A stretch of DNA of 64,000 nt. Source: Diogma glabrata (taxonomy: Eukaryota; Arthropoda; Insecta; Diptera; Cylindrotomidae). Of this stretch, positions 1-10,484 are shown one piece after another (position 1 is the first letter of the stretch; every line of letters begins with the position of its first letter). The notes below the pieces were generated by a model. The model worked only from the letters and a program-made list of their open reading frames with translations, searched no databases and was not told where the DNA came from. The DNA is taken from positions 92,053,536 through 92,117,535 of the forward strand of contig OY856186.1 of the NCBI GenBank assembly GCA_963693315.1, in the 5' to 3' direction. Both the position numbers and the translations under genes were made by a program.

Positions 1-1490
1 CTGTCGGCTATTAAATGATTTACTTCCAGAAATTTTGAAATGTGTAGACTCGTAGACTTTGGATACGAGCGATAGTAAAGCTATTGGCCTATAATTTGAG
101 ATATCAGATTTTGGTCGCTTTTTTGGGGACGGGCTGGACATTTGCCAACTTCCAGCACGAGGGAAATATACCGGATTGGTTGAAAATCTTAGTCAAAGTT
201 AGTGCAAGTTCTTTAGAAAAGGTTTTTAAAATAATAAGTGGAATGTTGTCCATTCCTGAGGCTTTGTTGATGTTTAACCCCTTTAAAAGTTTAGCTACTA
301 TTTTGGGTTTAAAGTGGAGTTTATTCATATTAACACCTGAAGACTGGATTTGGGATATTTCTTTAGGAGTTTTCAAAACAGTAGAGTTCAGAGCAAAGCG
401 TTCAGCGAACAAGTTAGCTTTTCTTGCGGGATCATTGCCGATTGAATCACCATCAATAATAGGGGGAATAGAAGATTTTAAAACCAGAATTTAAAGAATT
501 AATGGCACTGTAGAAACTCTTGTCAAAAAAAGACATAAATGTAAGTTTTGAAGCTTTGGCTCTGTAAATTTCAAACTTTTCGTTTGAAATAATCTAGTTA
601 TATTAGATATTTTGTTCGCCTTAAAATATTGGGTATCGATTAGCGGAAGTTTTGTTATGAATTCATATATAAAATGATCTACGTTTGATTCTAAGGTCCG
701 CTTTCGCAGCTTTCGAATACAAGTATTTTTGTTTGGGTTTTACTATGGAAAAAGGGACGAATTTATTGATTTGCTATCAATAAATTCGTCCCTTTTTGGA
801 TGGTTTCTGTAAAGTTTTGAGCAGAAACATTTGCATTGTCGGTGTAAAAACAATGACGGTCGAAAGGGAAACAATGGAAAATTTTTGAAGACCACTCTTA
901 TCCATTTTTGAGTAGTAAAATATTTTACGGGATTTGGGAGCTGTGGTTTTAAGTAAATCAGTTTTGTTAACTGATGAAATTAAATAATGATCAGAATTTC
1001 CAAAACTACCTTTCGCAACATCATTATTTCGTAATATCTTGCATTGTGGTAAGATAGAAAACTTTAATCACCACCATTACGGAGAGTGAAAGTTGGGCTT
1101 TTAACAATTTGTGATAGGCCCTGAGATTCGGCAAATTTCCGCCAGTTTTCCACTATTGTCAACATCGTTGGTTCATTTGGAGAATTCCAACCATGATTTG
1201 TTGTGGACGTTGATGTCACCGGTAACGATAACCTCACAATTAGGGGACTTTACTCTATAATCTCGTCCACATTTTTTGTCAGTAAATTAAAAAAGTTTGG
1301 GTTACGCTTGTTGGGGGACCGGTATAAAGCTATTGTAAAAAAAGGAATTTTTGGAAGAAAAATCTTTAAAACCATCGTATTGAAGCCAACACCGTGTAGT
1401 TCAACATATGGAAAGCGTGTGTACGCAACACTCTCCTGAATGAATGCGCATACGCCTTGATGGAGTCTGAAAGCTGAATTAAGAAGAATT
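1..1490 (-). mobile_element. Jockey-like LINE remnant (endonuclease and start of reverse transcriptase)
   Basis: Read on the minus strand this is a decayed non-LTR retrotransposon. An endonuclease part runs from about 1490 down to 1050, with the jockey-type segments [22 protein letters not shown] and VTGDINVHNKSWLEFS. A reverse transcriptase start at 412-104 contains a KASGMDNIPLIILK finger segment, and after a frameshift near 104 the segment NYRPIALLSLVSKVYES follows toward position 1. Several frameshifts and stops separate these pieces, so it is a pseudogene. The element continues beyond the left edge of the window. A similar RT start in the opposite orientation occurs at 1791-1990, so the two are independent inverted copies of one family. 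Family assignment rests on recognised motifs only; the exact clade is uncertain. Confidence 0.8.
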
Positions 1491-1498
1491 CAGAAGAA

Positions 1499-1610
<112 letters not shown>

Positions 1611-1787
1611 GAACTCTTTTATGTCTGTTTCATTTGCAGTCCGAAATTGAAATAAATAAGCAAATTATTAGCGAATTTATTTATATATGAATGTTCTTAC
1701 TACATTTATATATGAATGTTCTTACTGTTCTTACTTACTGAGAAATATTCAAAATAGCCAGTTGTTACAGACGCTCCAAAGAAAATT

Positions 1788-2650
1788 GCCGTGTTTGCGG
1801 GGCGCTTTGCTTTTAGCTCGACAGTTCTGAAAACTTTTATAGAAGTGCCCCAAATTCAGTCTTTAGGAGTTCATATGAAACAATCGCATTTCAAACCCAA
1901 AATTGTCGCTAAACTTTTAAGGGGTTTAAACAACAACAAATCCTTTGGTCTGGACAACATTCCTTGTGTTATTCTAAAAACAACAGTCCAACAGTGTACC
2001 CCATGGCTCAGTTTTATCCTCAACTTTATTTTAATCTATATCAACGAACTGTTGAAAATCACTTATAATACGATAAACAGTTTTGAGGATGAAGGTGCAC
2101 AAGTCATTTGTCTTCTCACCTAAAAAGGGTAAAATGCATGAACGAATAAATCCCACCCGAAGAGAAGCTGCCAAAAATGTAACGATGACCTAAAAAATTT
2201 GCCGAATTTGGTCGATTTTAATTCCACCAAAACACAGCTGTTGATTGATTCTAGATCAAATACGTAGCTCCCCTATGATATTTCAATTAGTATTGTGACG
2301 AACAAATAGACGAATGTGAGAGCATTATCGACCTTCACAATAAATTTAAAAAATGTTTCACTCCGTATCAATTACTCCACATTTATAAGTCCTATATTCG
2401 TCCTTGTATGGAGTATTGTTGTCAAGTTTGGGGCGCTGCATCTGTTACATTCCTGGGTGTTTTGGAATCTGTTCAAAAACGTGTTTTACAAATTGTTGGT
2501 GTTCGAAATTCAACATTAATCTAGATTCTGCACGGTACTTCCACCATGTAAATATTTCGAACATTAAATTCAGGATTGTCCTCAAAAACAAATTAAATAA
2601 TATTTTTGGCGGCGTGGTAGACCAGATGTAATACGCTGTAATTACGTAAA
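1788..2650 (+). mobile_element. Jockey-like LINE remnant (reverse transcriptase, internally deleted)
   Basis: The plus strand reads through the RT finger region (FKPKIVAKLLRGLNNNKS, then DNIPCVILK). It then jumps, apparently by a deletion near 1985, into a degenerate palm region (FILIYINELLK, and SFEDEG where a YADD-type box is expected). The thumb region (DDLKNLPNLVDFNSTKTQLL, about 2187-2250) follows, then the C-terminal region with YKSYIRPCMEYCCQVWGAA near 2380-2440. Frameshifts and stops occur throughout. It is homologous to the minus-strand remnant at 1-412. Confidence 0.8.
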
Positions 2651-2937
2651 CCATTATCCAGCTTTGAATTCAAACTCCAGACCGGTTGTACCTTAGATTA
2701 TAAAATATACTGGATAAGTAATATTTGTGTAGTACACTATAAAACTATAAAAAAAATTGAAGCAGTTTTTTAAATTCAAATTTCGCATTGAAAATAATTT
2801 CCACAAAAGAAAAGGTTCCTGTAAAAATAAATACAAAAATACAGGGTCCCATGCAGCATTTTTATCTCTTTCCATTTATAGAAAAAAAATATATTATTAT
2901 TCTTCTATTGCCAGAAAGAAGTAACTGCCAAAAAATA
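2651..2937. other. AT-rich flank without recognised genes
   Basis: Low-complexity AT-rich sequence between the LINE remnant and the left end of the pogo-like transposon. No gene seen. Confidence 0.6.
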
Positions 2938-2963
2938 GGGTAAACGATACAATAATAGACACT
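2938..2963 (+). repeat. Left terminal inverted repeat of the pogo-like transposon
   Basis: Matches the reverse complement of 7901-7926 with three mismatches. Preceded by TA at 2936-2937. Confidence 0.92.
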
Positions 2964-3043
2964 AGAAAAAAATGCTACATTTATTCGGCACTCTAATTTT
3001 GTAAGCATTTTGCGCTAAAACCAAATTGCGCGTTGTATATTCT

Positions 3044-3051
3044 TATAAATA
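3044..3051 (+). promoter_or_regulatory. Probable TATA box of the transposase gene
   Basis: TATAAATA lies about 150 bp upstream of the 5'UTR splice donor at 3198, inside the left end of the transposon. Its position fits a core promoter for the transposase; this is inference from motif and place. Confidence 0.5.
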
Positions 3052-3197
3052 TGGCCATTTCTTTCTTTTTCAAAAGAACTATTCATTCATTTCATTTTTC
3101 ATAAACAAACCGTAAACTGTTTTATTTAGTATTTTAGTGAACGTGGTATAGTTGGGATCTAGTTTGGTAAAATTCGTTGTGAATTTGCTAAGAAAAG

Positions 3198-3586
3198 GTA
3201 AGTGAATTTATGTTTGTTAATCAATTGTTCTTATGATTTTATATTGAAAATGAAATTTAACTGAACAATTATATATTATTTTACGTGAAATTTAATTAAA
3301 AATATTAAAAAATTTAAAAAATGCAGTAATTTTATATGTGTCCATAATTATGTTTGTCGTGTTATATATTTCCATTATTCGGCATAGGCTGCCCATTAAT
3401 ATATATATGGAAATCAATTATGGACATGGTGCCGATAAATGTAATATTTTAAAGGGTTGATAACTGTATGCAGGTTATTATAAGCCCATAGTTAGTAAAT
3501 ATCATCTTTAATATTTATTTAAATTTCAAATCATAACTAAATATGAAATGAACATAAATAAATAAATTGGAAATCACACATTCCAG
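3198..3586 (+). other. Probable 5'UTR intron of the transposase gene
   Basis: A consensus donor (AAAAG then GTAAGTG at 3198) and an acceptor (CATTCCAG ending at 3586) lie immediately before the ATG at 3587. Removing it would place a short leader directly upstream of the start codon. Not confirmed by transcript data. Confidence 0.55.
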
Positions 3587-6500
3587 ATGCCAAAAAGAAA
3601 TTCATCTTATTTGGAGGAAAATAACCAAAAGGCTTGTGATGCTGTCATTAATGGAAAAATTGGCAAAAAGACTGCTTCGAAAATATTTAACGTTCCTCGT
3701 TCCACTATTCAATATAGATTGTCCGATAAGTTTAAAAAAAGTCGGCCTGGGCCAATGACAGTTTTGACTACGAAGGAAGAGTCTATAATAATTGACTGGA
3801 TCGTTGAAAGCGCACGGAAAGGCTTTCCAAAACATCGCGAAGATATCGTAGAAGCTGTTAAACGGTTTTTGGATGAAAGTCCACGTGAACATCCCTTTGG
3901 ACCGACCAATAGGCCTGGTAAAGGTTGGTACAATCTGTTTTTGAAAAGACATCCAAGCATAACTACTAGAATACCGGAACCGGTAAGATAATTTGGCTTT
4001 AATTGCGTTGTATTTAAATTTTTGAATGGTTTCCTTAAAACATTTCTCTTGCAGGTAACAGCGGCTAGTTCAAAAGTTTCTGTCGACAATATACATAATT
4101 GGTTTGTTCAAATTGAAAATTATTTGATGGATAAAAGTTTGTTTTCCATTTTAGACCAGGGTCGATAATTTTTGAAAACAAAAAAAATAATAGTAGGATG
4201 AAACCCATCAGAAAAGGAGGAGAATATTATAAAAACGAAAGGAAAAATAATTTACGGGCGATCTGAGGTCGGGAAGGGGAAGGGGTGAGTTTTTAAGGGT
4301 ATAAAACGGTTTATCTCGATTTCCGGCAAAACTAAAAGTCCTATGGAAAAAATTTATAGGGCAAAGTTGTAGGTAATAAAAAGATCTAAAACTTTTGTTC
4401 CTACACTTTTTTCACATAACCTCAAAATTTATGTGAAAATTCAAAAAACCAAGTTTTTGGTTTTTTATTTTTATCTTTTACAAAAAAATTCTTTTTTTCA
4501 CGAAATTTGGTGAAAACTTACCTTTTTATGTCCCAAATACGCTGTAATTTATTTGATTGGACATTTTTATTTGTTCACCTTATTTTGAATTAATATCGAA
4601 AAAGCACCCTAATTTTCAATCGAAAATTCACCCGTCAAAATATCAGCTTTTTTCAAAAAGTTGGTATGCTTTCTTTTCGTTGAAATCTCTACTTTCCGAT
4701 GGTGAAAAAAAAAATATATTACTATAGTAAATCTTCTCAGAAAATGCAAAAAATGAATTGAATTTTCGATTCAAAAAACCATAGTTTTTGGTTTTTCATT
4801 TTTATCTTTTACAAAACAATTTTTTTTTTCACAAAATTTGGTCAAAACTTACCTTTTTATGTACCAAATACGCTGTAATTTATTTCATTTGAAATATTTA
4901 TTTTTTCACCTTATTTTGAATTAATATCGAAAAAGCACCCTAATTTTCAATCGAAAATTCAATTCATTTTTTGCATTTTCTGAGAAGATTTACTATAGTA
5001 ATATATTTTTTTTTTCACCATCGGAAAGTAGAGATTTCAACGAACAGAAAGCATACCAACTTTTTGAAAAAAGCTGATATTTTGACGGGTGAATTTTCGA
5101 TTGAAAATTAGGGTGCTTTTTCGATATTAATTCAAAATAAGGTGAACAAATAAAAATTTCCAATCAAATAAATTACAGCGTATTTGGGACATAAAAAGGT
5201 AAGTTTTCACCAAATTTCGTGAAAAAAAAAATTTTTTTGTAAAAGATAAAAATAAAAAACCAAAAACTTGGTTTTTTGAATTTTCACATAAATTTTGAGT
5301 TTATTTGAAAAAAGTGTCGAAACAAAAGTTTTAGATCTTTTTATTACCTACAACATTGCCATATAAATTTTTTCCATAGGACTTTTAGTTTTGCCGGAAA
5401 TCGAGATAAACCGTTTTTTACCCTTAAAAACTCACCCCTTCCCCTTCCCGACCTCAGATCGCCCGTAAATTATTTTTCCTTTCATTTTTATAATATTCTC
5501 CTCCTTTTCTAATGGGTTTCATCCTACTATTATTTTTTTTTACTTTTTATTATTTTTAAAGGCTTCTACCCTGGTCTATTTTATCTGAACCAGAGAGAAT
5601 TTTTAATGGTGATGAAACCAATTTTTTACTCTGCCCTAAAACGAAAAACGTACTGGCAAAAGTTGGAAGGAGGAATGTGTATGAGGTCGAGCAAGGCTTA
5701 TCAAAGAGTTGCTTAACAGTTATGTTCAGTTTCTCAGCTTCGGGAAGTATGATACCACCAATGGTAATCTATCCTTACAAACGGATTCCGGATAGCATTC
5801 GAAATTCAGTTCCTCAAAACTGGGGTGTTGGAAGAAGTGACAGCGGTTGGATGACGAAAGAGGTATTTTTTGAATATATTTCGAATGTATTTTATCCTCA
5901 TGTACTAAAAACTGGCACCCAGTTTCCTGTTATTTTGTTCGTGGATGGACATTCTACACATCTCACCTTTGAATTAAGCGTTTTGTGCAAAGAACTACAA
6001 ATAATAATAATCGCTTTGTTTCCGAATGCTACTAGAATTTTACAGCCATGTGATGTGTCGGCATTTAAGCCTCTGAAATCGGCTTGGCAACAAATTATCA
6101 GGGACTGGAAACGTGAAAACTTAGACGGTATTTTAACGAAAGAGACTTTCGCAGCACTGCTAGAAAAGGCAATTAAGGCAGCAGAAAATCCGATTTCAAT
6201 TATAAATGGGTTTAGAGCTTGTGGTATTTATCCATTTAATAGATTTGCTATAGATAGCTCAAAATGTTAAGGGAAATCATTTTCAAACGACCATCGAAAA
6301 ATTCAACCGTCACCTGGCCCCATAGTAGAAACTGATCATTTAATATCTTCTACCATCAGCATTCAACAATTTTCAAATATTGTAGGGCCAAAATTGCGCG
6401 AACTGGAGCTAGCAACAGAAGTAGATATGCCACAAAAAAACAATGAGTTTCAATATTTGCTTCAAATATATAAAGCTCTCTTACCTTCGTTGAATAACAA

Positions 6501-7386
6501 CCACCCAATTAACATACTGGAAATTAATGATTTTGTGTTCTTACCTAACGAATTTGAGCTGGATCGACCTGAATCTGTAGAACGAAACGAAACAGAATCT
6601 GCCCAAAACGCAACTGATATACAAGATGAATTATGTATTCAAAAGCTGAATAAAACTGACGATTGCCCTCCTGAGCCTTTAAAGGACATCGACAAATATT
6701 TGAGATGGATTAAAACGCCAGAACGAAAGAACCAAGGGAAAGCTAAAGAAAGCCTACCTTTTGTTGTAACCTCATCAGGCTATGCAAAAATTCAGGAAGA
6801 AAAACGCAAACAACAAGAGAATAAAGAGCTAGAAAAAGAAAGACGGCAACTGCAAAGAATACAAAATAAGGAAAACAAAAAAAAAATTCAAGAAAACAAA
6901 AAGAAAATTCAGGAAGACAAGTTAAAATTAAGAATTGCCAACAAAAAACAAAATAAGAACCCTAAACTAAAAATGCCGCCGAAAAAACTTCCCATCAGAA
7001 AACTTACGTTTAATGAATTTATTCCTCTGGAACAGTTAGCAGATAGCACTTTAACGAAAATAACTGAAAAACTATCGATTTCCATTTACTCTGCAGAAAA
7101 ACGGATTAATTCGACTAATTCTATTCCTTTATCCAATTCTAATGAGGATTTGATGATTACTGAAACAAATGCTCCCGATATACAACCATCACACAATGAT
7201 CAGAATGGAGACCACCCCATAATGTCATATTCGGGAAGAATGTGCTATCATTGCACTAATATTATTCGCATCAATAATAAAGGAATGCAATGTGGGAAAT
7301 GTACTGCTGAATATCATGTGACGTGCATAACCAAATTAAAACTGGCTGTGCAACCAAAATTTTTATGTTCGTCGTGTATAGTTTAG
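3587..7386 (+). pseudogene. Pogo-like transposase: psq HTH + CENPB HTH + DDE + coiled coil + PHD finger, disrupted
   Basis: Exon 1 (3587-3982) begins MPKRNSSYLEEN and encodes a pipsqueak-type helix-turn-helix (ASKIFNVPRSTIQYRL) and then a CENPB-type domain (GKGWYNLFLKRHPSI). A 72-bp intron (3983-4054) follows with GT and AG borders. Exon 2 starts VTAASSKVSV and is interrupted at 4153-5577 by a foldback insertion. It then carries a DDE_1 catalytic domain whose acidic residues are all visible: GDET near 5607, VDGHSTH near 5943 and QPCD near 6049. The last two are spaced as DD35D. A TAA at 6268-6270 breaks the frame, which otherwise stays open to 7386. The tail holds a lysine/glutamine-rich coiled coil (about 6780-6960) and a C-terminal PHD finger (C-x2-C-x12-C-x2-C-x4-H-x2-C-x13-C-x2-C, about 7243-7380). 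The protein would cut and join transposon ends in the nucleus. Disrupted as seen. Confidence 0.88.
4153..5577. mobile_element. Foldback (long inverted repeat) element inserted in the transposase gene
   Basis: Two arms of roughly 570-600 bp (about 4153-4760 and 4946-5577) are near-perfect reverse complements. Both ends are AGACCAGGGT. The spacer (about 4760-4945) is a further diverged copy of part of the arm (compare 4436-4628). The element is flanked by ATTTT at 4148-4152 and 5578-5582. Removing the element and one ATTTT copy joins the flanking transposase in frame, so this 5-bp duplication is well supported, although an extra A makes 6 bp equally possible. No coding capacity is seen. It shares the motif series with the foldback at 21588-22229. 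Confidence 0.9.
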
Positions 7387-7531
7387 ATAATTATAGATAT
7401 TCTACTACTATTGTTATTATATTTATGTTTATTATTATTTATTTTAATTTTATGTTTATTATTATGTATTTAATTTTATTTGATGTGATTTGAAATTTGA
7501 TGTGATAAATGAATTAGTATTTTAGTTGAAA

Positions 7532-7567
7532 AATAAAAAAATTTTGTGATATTATATATGAAATAAA
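7532..7567 (+). terminator. Polyadenylation signals of the transposase gene
   Basis: AATAAA occurs at 7532-7537 and again at 7562-7567, about 145-180 bp after the transposase stop codon and still inside the transposon. Confidence 0.5.
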
Positions 7568-7900
7568 ATGCCCATAGTTTTATTTGTTATTCCTGAATTG
7601 TAAGAACAGGTGTGTCGAAAAATTATACATAAGGGACGATTATTGTACTCTAAATTTAATTTTTCTATGCCAATTATTGTAAATGTTACGGATGCCGATT
7701 ACTGTATTTCTGTGCCCATAACTGGCAAAAAGTTACTATTGTATATTTTGCGATTTATTTATACCCTACATAAATTTTAAATGAAAATTGGACGGTCTAA
7801 AACAAAGTAAAACAAACGCTCTCCCAGTTTTAAAACTTTTCTCTTCTAGTTGGAGATTAACTTTTATACACGATTGGTTGTAAGTAAAAAATTGCTTACG

Positions 7901-7926
7901 AGTGCCCATTATTGTATCATTTACCC
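7901..7926 (-). repeat. Right terminal inverted repeat of the pogo-like transposon
   Basis: Reverse complement of 2938-2963 at 23 of 26 positions. Followed by TA at 7927-7928. Confidence 0.92.
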
Positions 7927-8314
7927 TATATATTTCATTTTAATTTCATTCTAAATTAAAACAAAACCTGAAACAGTAAACCATATAAACAATATCCATT
8001 TCATTTTAAATTTAGTTTAAATGAAAACAAAACCAAAGCGTACATGATAAAATTTTAGTTAGGATCAAATTCAGCGTTGCCACTTGGATACATTTGTATC
8101 CATTTGGATACATTATATGAAAAAATCTATTAAATGGATACTGGATACAAAAAAATCAAGAAACTGCTAGAATGGATACATTTTATTAATATGCCTTTAG
8201 CTGTGTAGGATTTTCAAAAACTTTGAAAATGTTTATGAAATTTGTTATATTGTTCGTCTATTCTCTTTTTGTGAAAGAAAAAGTATCAAATTGGCGAGCA
8301 GTGTATAGTTATTT

Positions 8315-8429
8315 GTTTAACTAGGCAGCAAAGTAGTAGATTGACTGCCGCGGCTGATAGTTCATAGCCGAGCGAGCGAGGCTAGGAATTCAGCCAAGGC
8401 AGTCAATCTACCTTGCTGCCGAGTTGAAC
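8315..8429. repeat. Hairpin-forming inverted repeat inside the hAT-type element
   Basis: GTTTAACTAGGCAGCAAAG on the left pairs with CTTGCTGCCGAGTTGAAC on the right, and both are continued inward by the shared AGATTGACTGCC. The loop carries a second small inverted segment, GCCGAGCGAGCGAGGCTAGG. It looks like a MITE nested in the larger element. Confidence 0.65.
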
Positions 8430-8580
8430 ATATAATTTTTTCTCCGATTAATTACAATGATATGTAATTTAATAATTATTACTTTAAAAATAAAGCAAAA
8501 TTTTAAAAATGAAAAAAAAATCGATTAAAAAAATTTTTTTTTAATCGCAATATCTGTTTATTTCTATGAAGTCTAATTAT

Positions 8581-8630
8581 TTTGCTGCCTAGGCAGCAAA
8601 GTACTTGCTTTGCTGCCTAGGCAGGAAAAG
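8581..8630. repeat. Two neighbouring palindromes with GCTGCCTAGGCAGC core
   Basis: TTTGCTGCCTAGGCAGCAAA at 8581-8600 is a perfect 20-bp palindrome. A second copy of the core (TGCTGCCTAGGCAG) follows at 8611-8624. The half-site GGCAGCAAAG also occurs in the hairpin at 8325. Confidence 0.85.
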
Positions 8631-8783
8631 TGCCACTTTGCTGACTGAAATAAGTCTGCAAAATTTATATTTGCTGTCTATCGGAGAAAAACTAATTTAA
8701 TTTTAAACAGTTTTTGAAAATCGATCACATTTTTTTTTAATAATTTAAAAGTCGATTTAAAAATCATTTTATACAATTTTATA

Positions 8784-8963
8784 GACCCTTATCGTGTCTT
8801 ACATCTAAGGAATGTAAATGAGATAGGTTTTGAAAATGAAGAAAACCATATACAATTGTCTGAAATAAGTATGGGACATGCAGTACAATCATTTTTAGCC
8901 TACAATAAACTGGAAAAAGAGGAATTTTTGGAGGTGACAAAAACTGTGCAAAAATGTATATGA
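8784..8963 (+). pseudogene. Remnant C-terminal coding exon of a transposase (probably hAT)
   Basis: A 59-codon open stretch, DPYRVLHLRNVNEIGFENEE at its start and ending in EEFLEVTKTVQKCI before a TGA, lies just inside the right part of the hAT-type element. Composition and place suggest the last coding piece left after internal deletion of an autonomous parent. The assignment rests on context only. Confidence 0.4.
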
Positions 8964-9207
8964 AATTTATTCATCAAATAAAACACATATAAAAATCATC
9001 AGATAAAAATTTGAATTAGTGTGATTTTTTTGTTGTTATATTATAAATAAATGTGATCAGGATACTGAATTGTACTAAACATATATTGTAAGTAGTCTTT
9101 TAGCAATATCAAATAATTATGTTTCATTTTTTCTAAAAAGTGGATACATTTGGATACATTTTTTTATAAAATTGGATTCATTTTAATTTTTTTGAGTGGC
9201 AACGCTG

Positions 9208-9690
9208 AATTCAAATTTTCAGTTTTAATATTATCAGTTTTATTTTAATCGAAATACTTTTGACAAACATAAAATAAAATTGAATAAGGTTGGTCATTCT
9301 CCAATCGGTAAAAATGTTAAATACAAAATTTCTACATAAGTCTGTTATTTTGTAAGCATATTTGGTCAAGCAAGGGAAAACCTCGATGATATTTAAATTT
9401 CTAGGCTACTGTGTTTTTTCAGTGCAAATACATTCACGTTAAAATCGCATACTACTTTATGTAAATAAAAATAACTTCAACTTAAAAAGATATTACTTAT
9501 CCTGTGTATTTTATAATCTAAGGGTTGTACGGTTAACGGAAGCTGTACCCTCGGATCAGACTTCTACAGCACCGTGGATTCAAATAAAGAACATGGCCAC
9601 GCAGGTCGAATTCAACCTTTCTCAACAGAAAAAGGAATAGACACAGGTTTAGACAAACCATTAAAACTTAAGAGAACTTATTTTTGGTGC
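9208..9690. other. AT-rich intergenic or intronic sequence
   Basis: No gene or repeat structure recognised in this stretch. Confidence 0.5.
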
Positions 9691-9699
9691 CTTTAACGC

Positions 9700-10250
9700 T
9701 GTCGTTGTTAGTAGAGGTTGCGTAAACTACTTGCAAAAGCTTGTGTTTCGTCTATTATTCTATCGTCAGGTTTTGGCGATCCCCGCGTCTTTTGATTAAA
9801 ATCTTAGATAAGAACGTTTTGGGACTTGGATAGTAGAGCCTCTGTTAGCATATTGGAAAGAAATTCCTTAGAGTCATTAAAATTATTCGCCTCATGCATC
9901 CGCACTACGAATGGCACAATAAACAAAATTTTAGGTTATGCCGTTTGTAGTTAAGTTGTTTATATTAAACTTTATGTCAATATGGTTTCTGCTTCGAAAT
10001 GCTATCAATAGCCTAGACATGAATGAGAGATCTGTTTCCATAGATACAATTTTGCCTCTCAGGACAACATTAACCTTTTCTGTTGACGCAAGGAGGGATA
10101 TTTCTTCATTGGCGACCAAAATTGTATTTTGATGTTATTTACACGCTCTGCCATAAAATATTCCTCCTACTTTGGACCAACTTCCTCTATGCTACTGACA
10201 AAATCTTGGGCGTCCTCCGAAAAAATATTCTGTCAGAATGTGGGTAAGTT
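9700..10250 (-). pseudogene. Unidentified decayed coding sequence
   Basis: On the minus strand, separate open stretches run in the same general direction. One reads from about 10220 with EDAQDFVSSIEEVGPK; the next (10119-9931) contains LLASTEKVNVVLRGKIVSM; a third (about 9930-9790) contains VPFVVRMHEANNF and KEFLSNMLTEALLSKS. Stops and frameshifts separate them. I do not recognise the protein. The protein-like composition suggests a decayed transposon or gene fragment, but chance open frames are possible. Confidence 0.25.
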
Positions 10251-10484
10251 GTTTATTTTTACACTGAAATGGGTTGATATAATTTTAAAATGCATATTTG
10301 AGTTTCAACACATTACGTACATTTTCGTAGCAACATTTTCGAGTCATTTGAAATTCTGTTCAGTTTGGGAATTTACAAGGAAGAACCCATTTCTGGCAGT
10401 ATTATTGTAAGTAATACCTGCCAGTCCTCCTTGCAATTTCAATTTTCGGTTTTGGTGCTCATTTTCACCTAGGGCTTCACCTGC

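Larger units (their letters stand above)
2938..7926 (+). mobile_element. Pogo-like (Tc1/mariner superfamily) DNA transposon, nearly complete
   Basis: The element is bounded by 26-bp imperfect terminal inverted repeats that match at 23 of 26 positions (2938-2963 and 7901-7926, starting GGGTAAA). A TA sits on each outer side (2936-2937 and 7927-7928), as expected for the TA target duplication of Tc1/mariner/pogo elements. Inside are a TATA box, a 5'UTR intron, a transposase gene of psq-HTH, CENPB-HTH, DDE and PHD-finger order, and polyadenylation signals. A short motif of the form GCCNATTATTGTA recurs near the right end (7639, 7669, 7694, 7904). It is inactive as seen, because a 1.4-kb foldback element and one stop codon interrupt the transposase. 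Length is about 4.99 kb including that insertion. Confidence 0.9.
8072..9207 (+). mobile_element. hAT-type non-autonomous element (deletion derivative)
   Basis: Ends CAGCGTTGCCACT (8072-8084) and its exact reverse complement (9195-9207), a hAT-like terminus. Subterminal GGATACATTTGGATACA-like repeats follow on both sides (8086-8115 and 9140-9160, inverted). A short open tail of coding sequence is kept inside (8784-8963). A clean 8-bp target duplication is not visible (ATCAAATT on the left, AATTCAAA on the right), so the insertion is old or rearranged. Confidence 0.75.
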
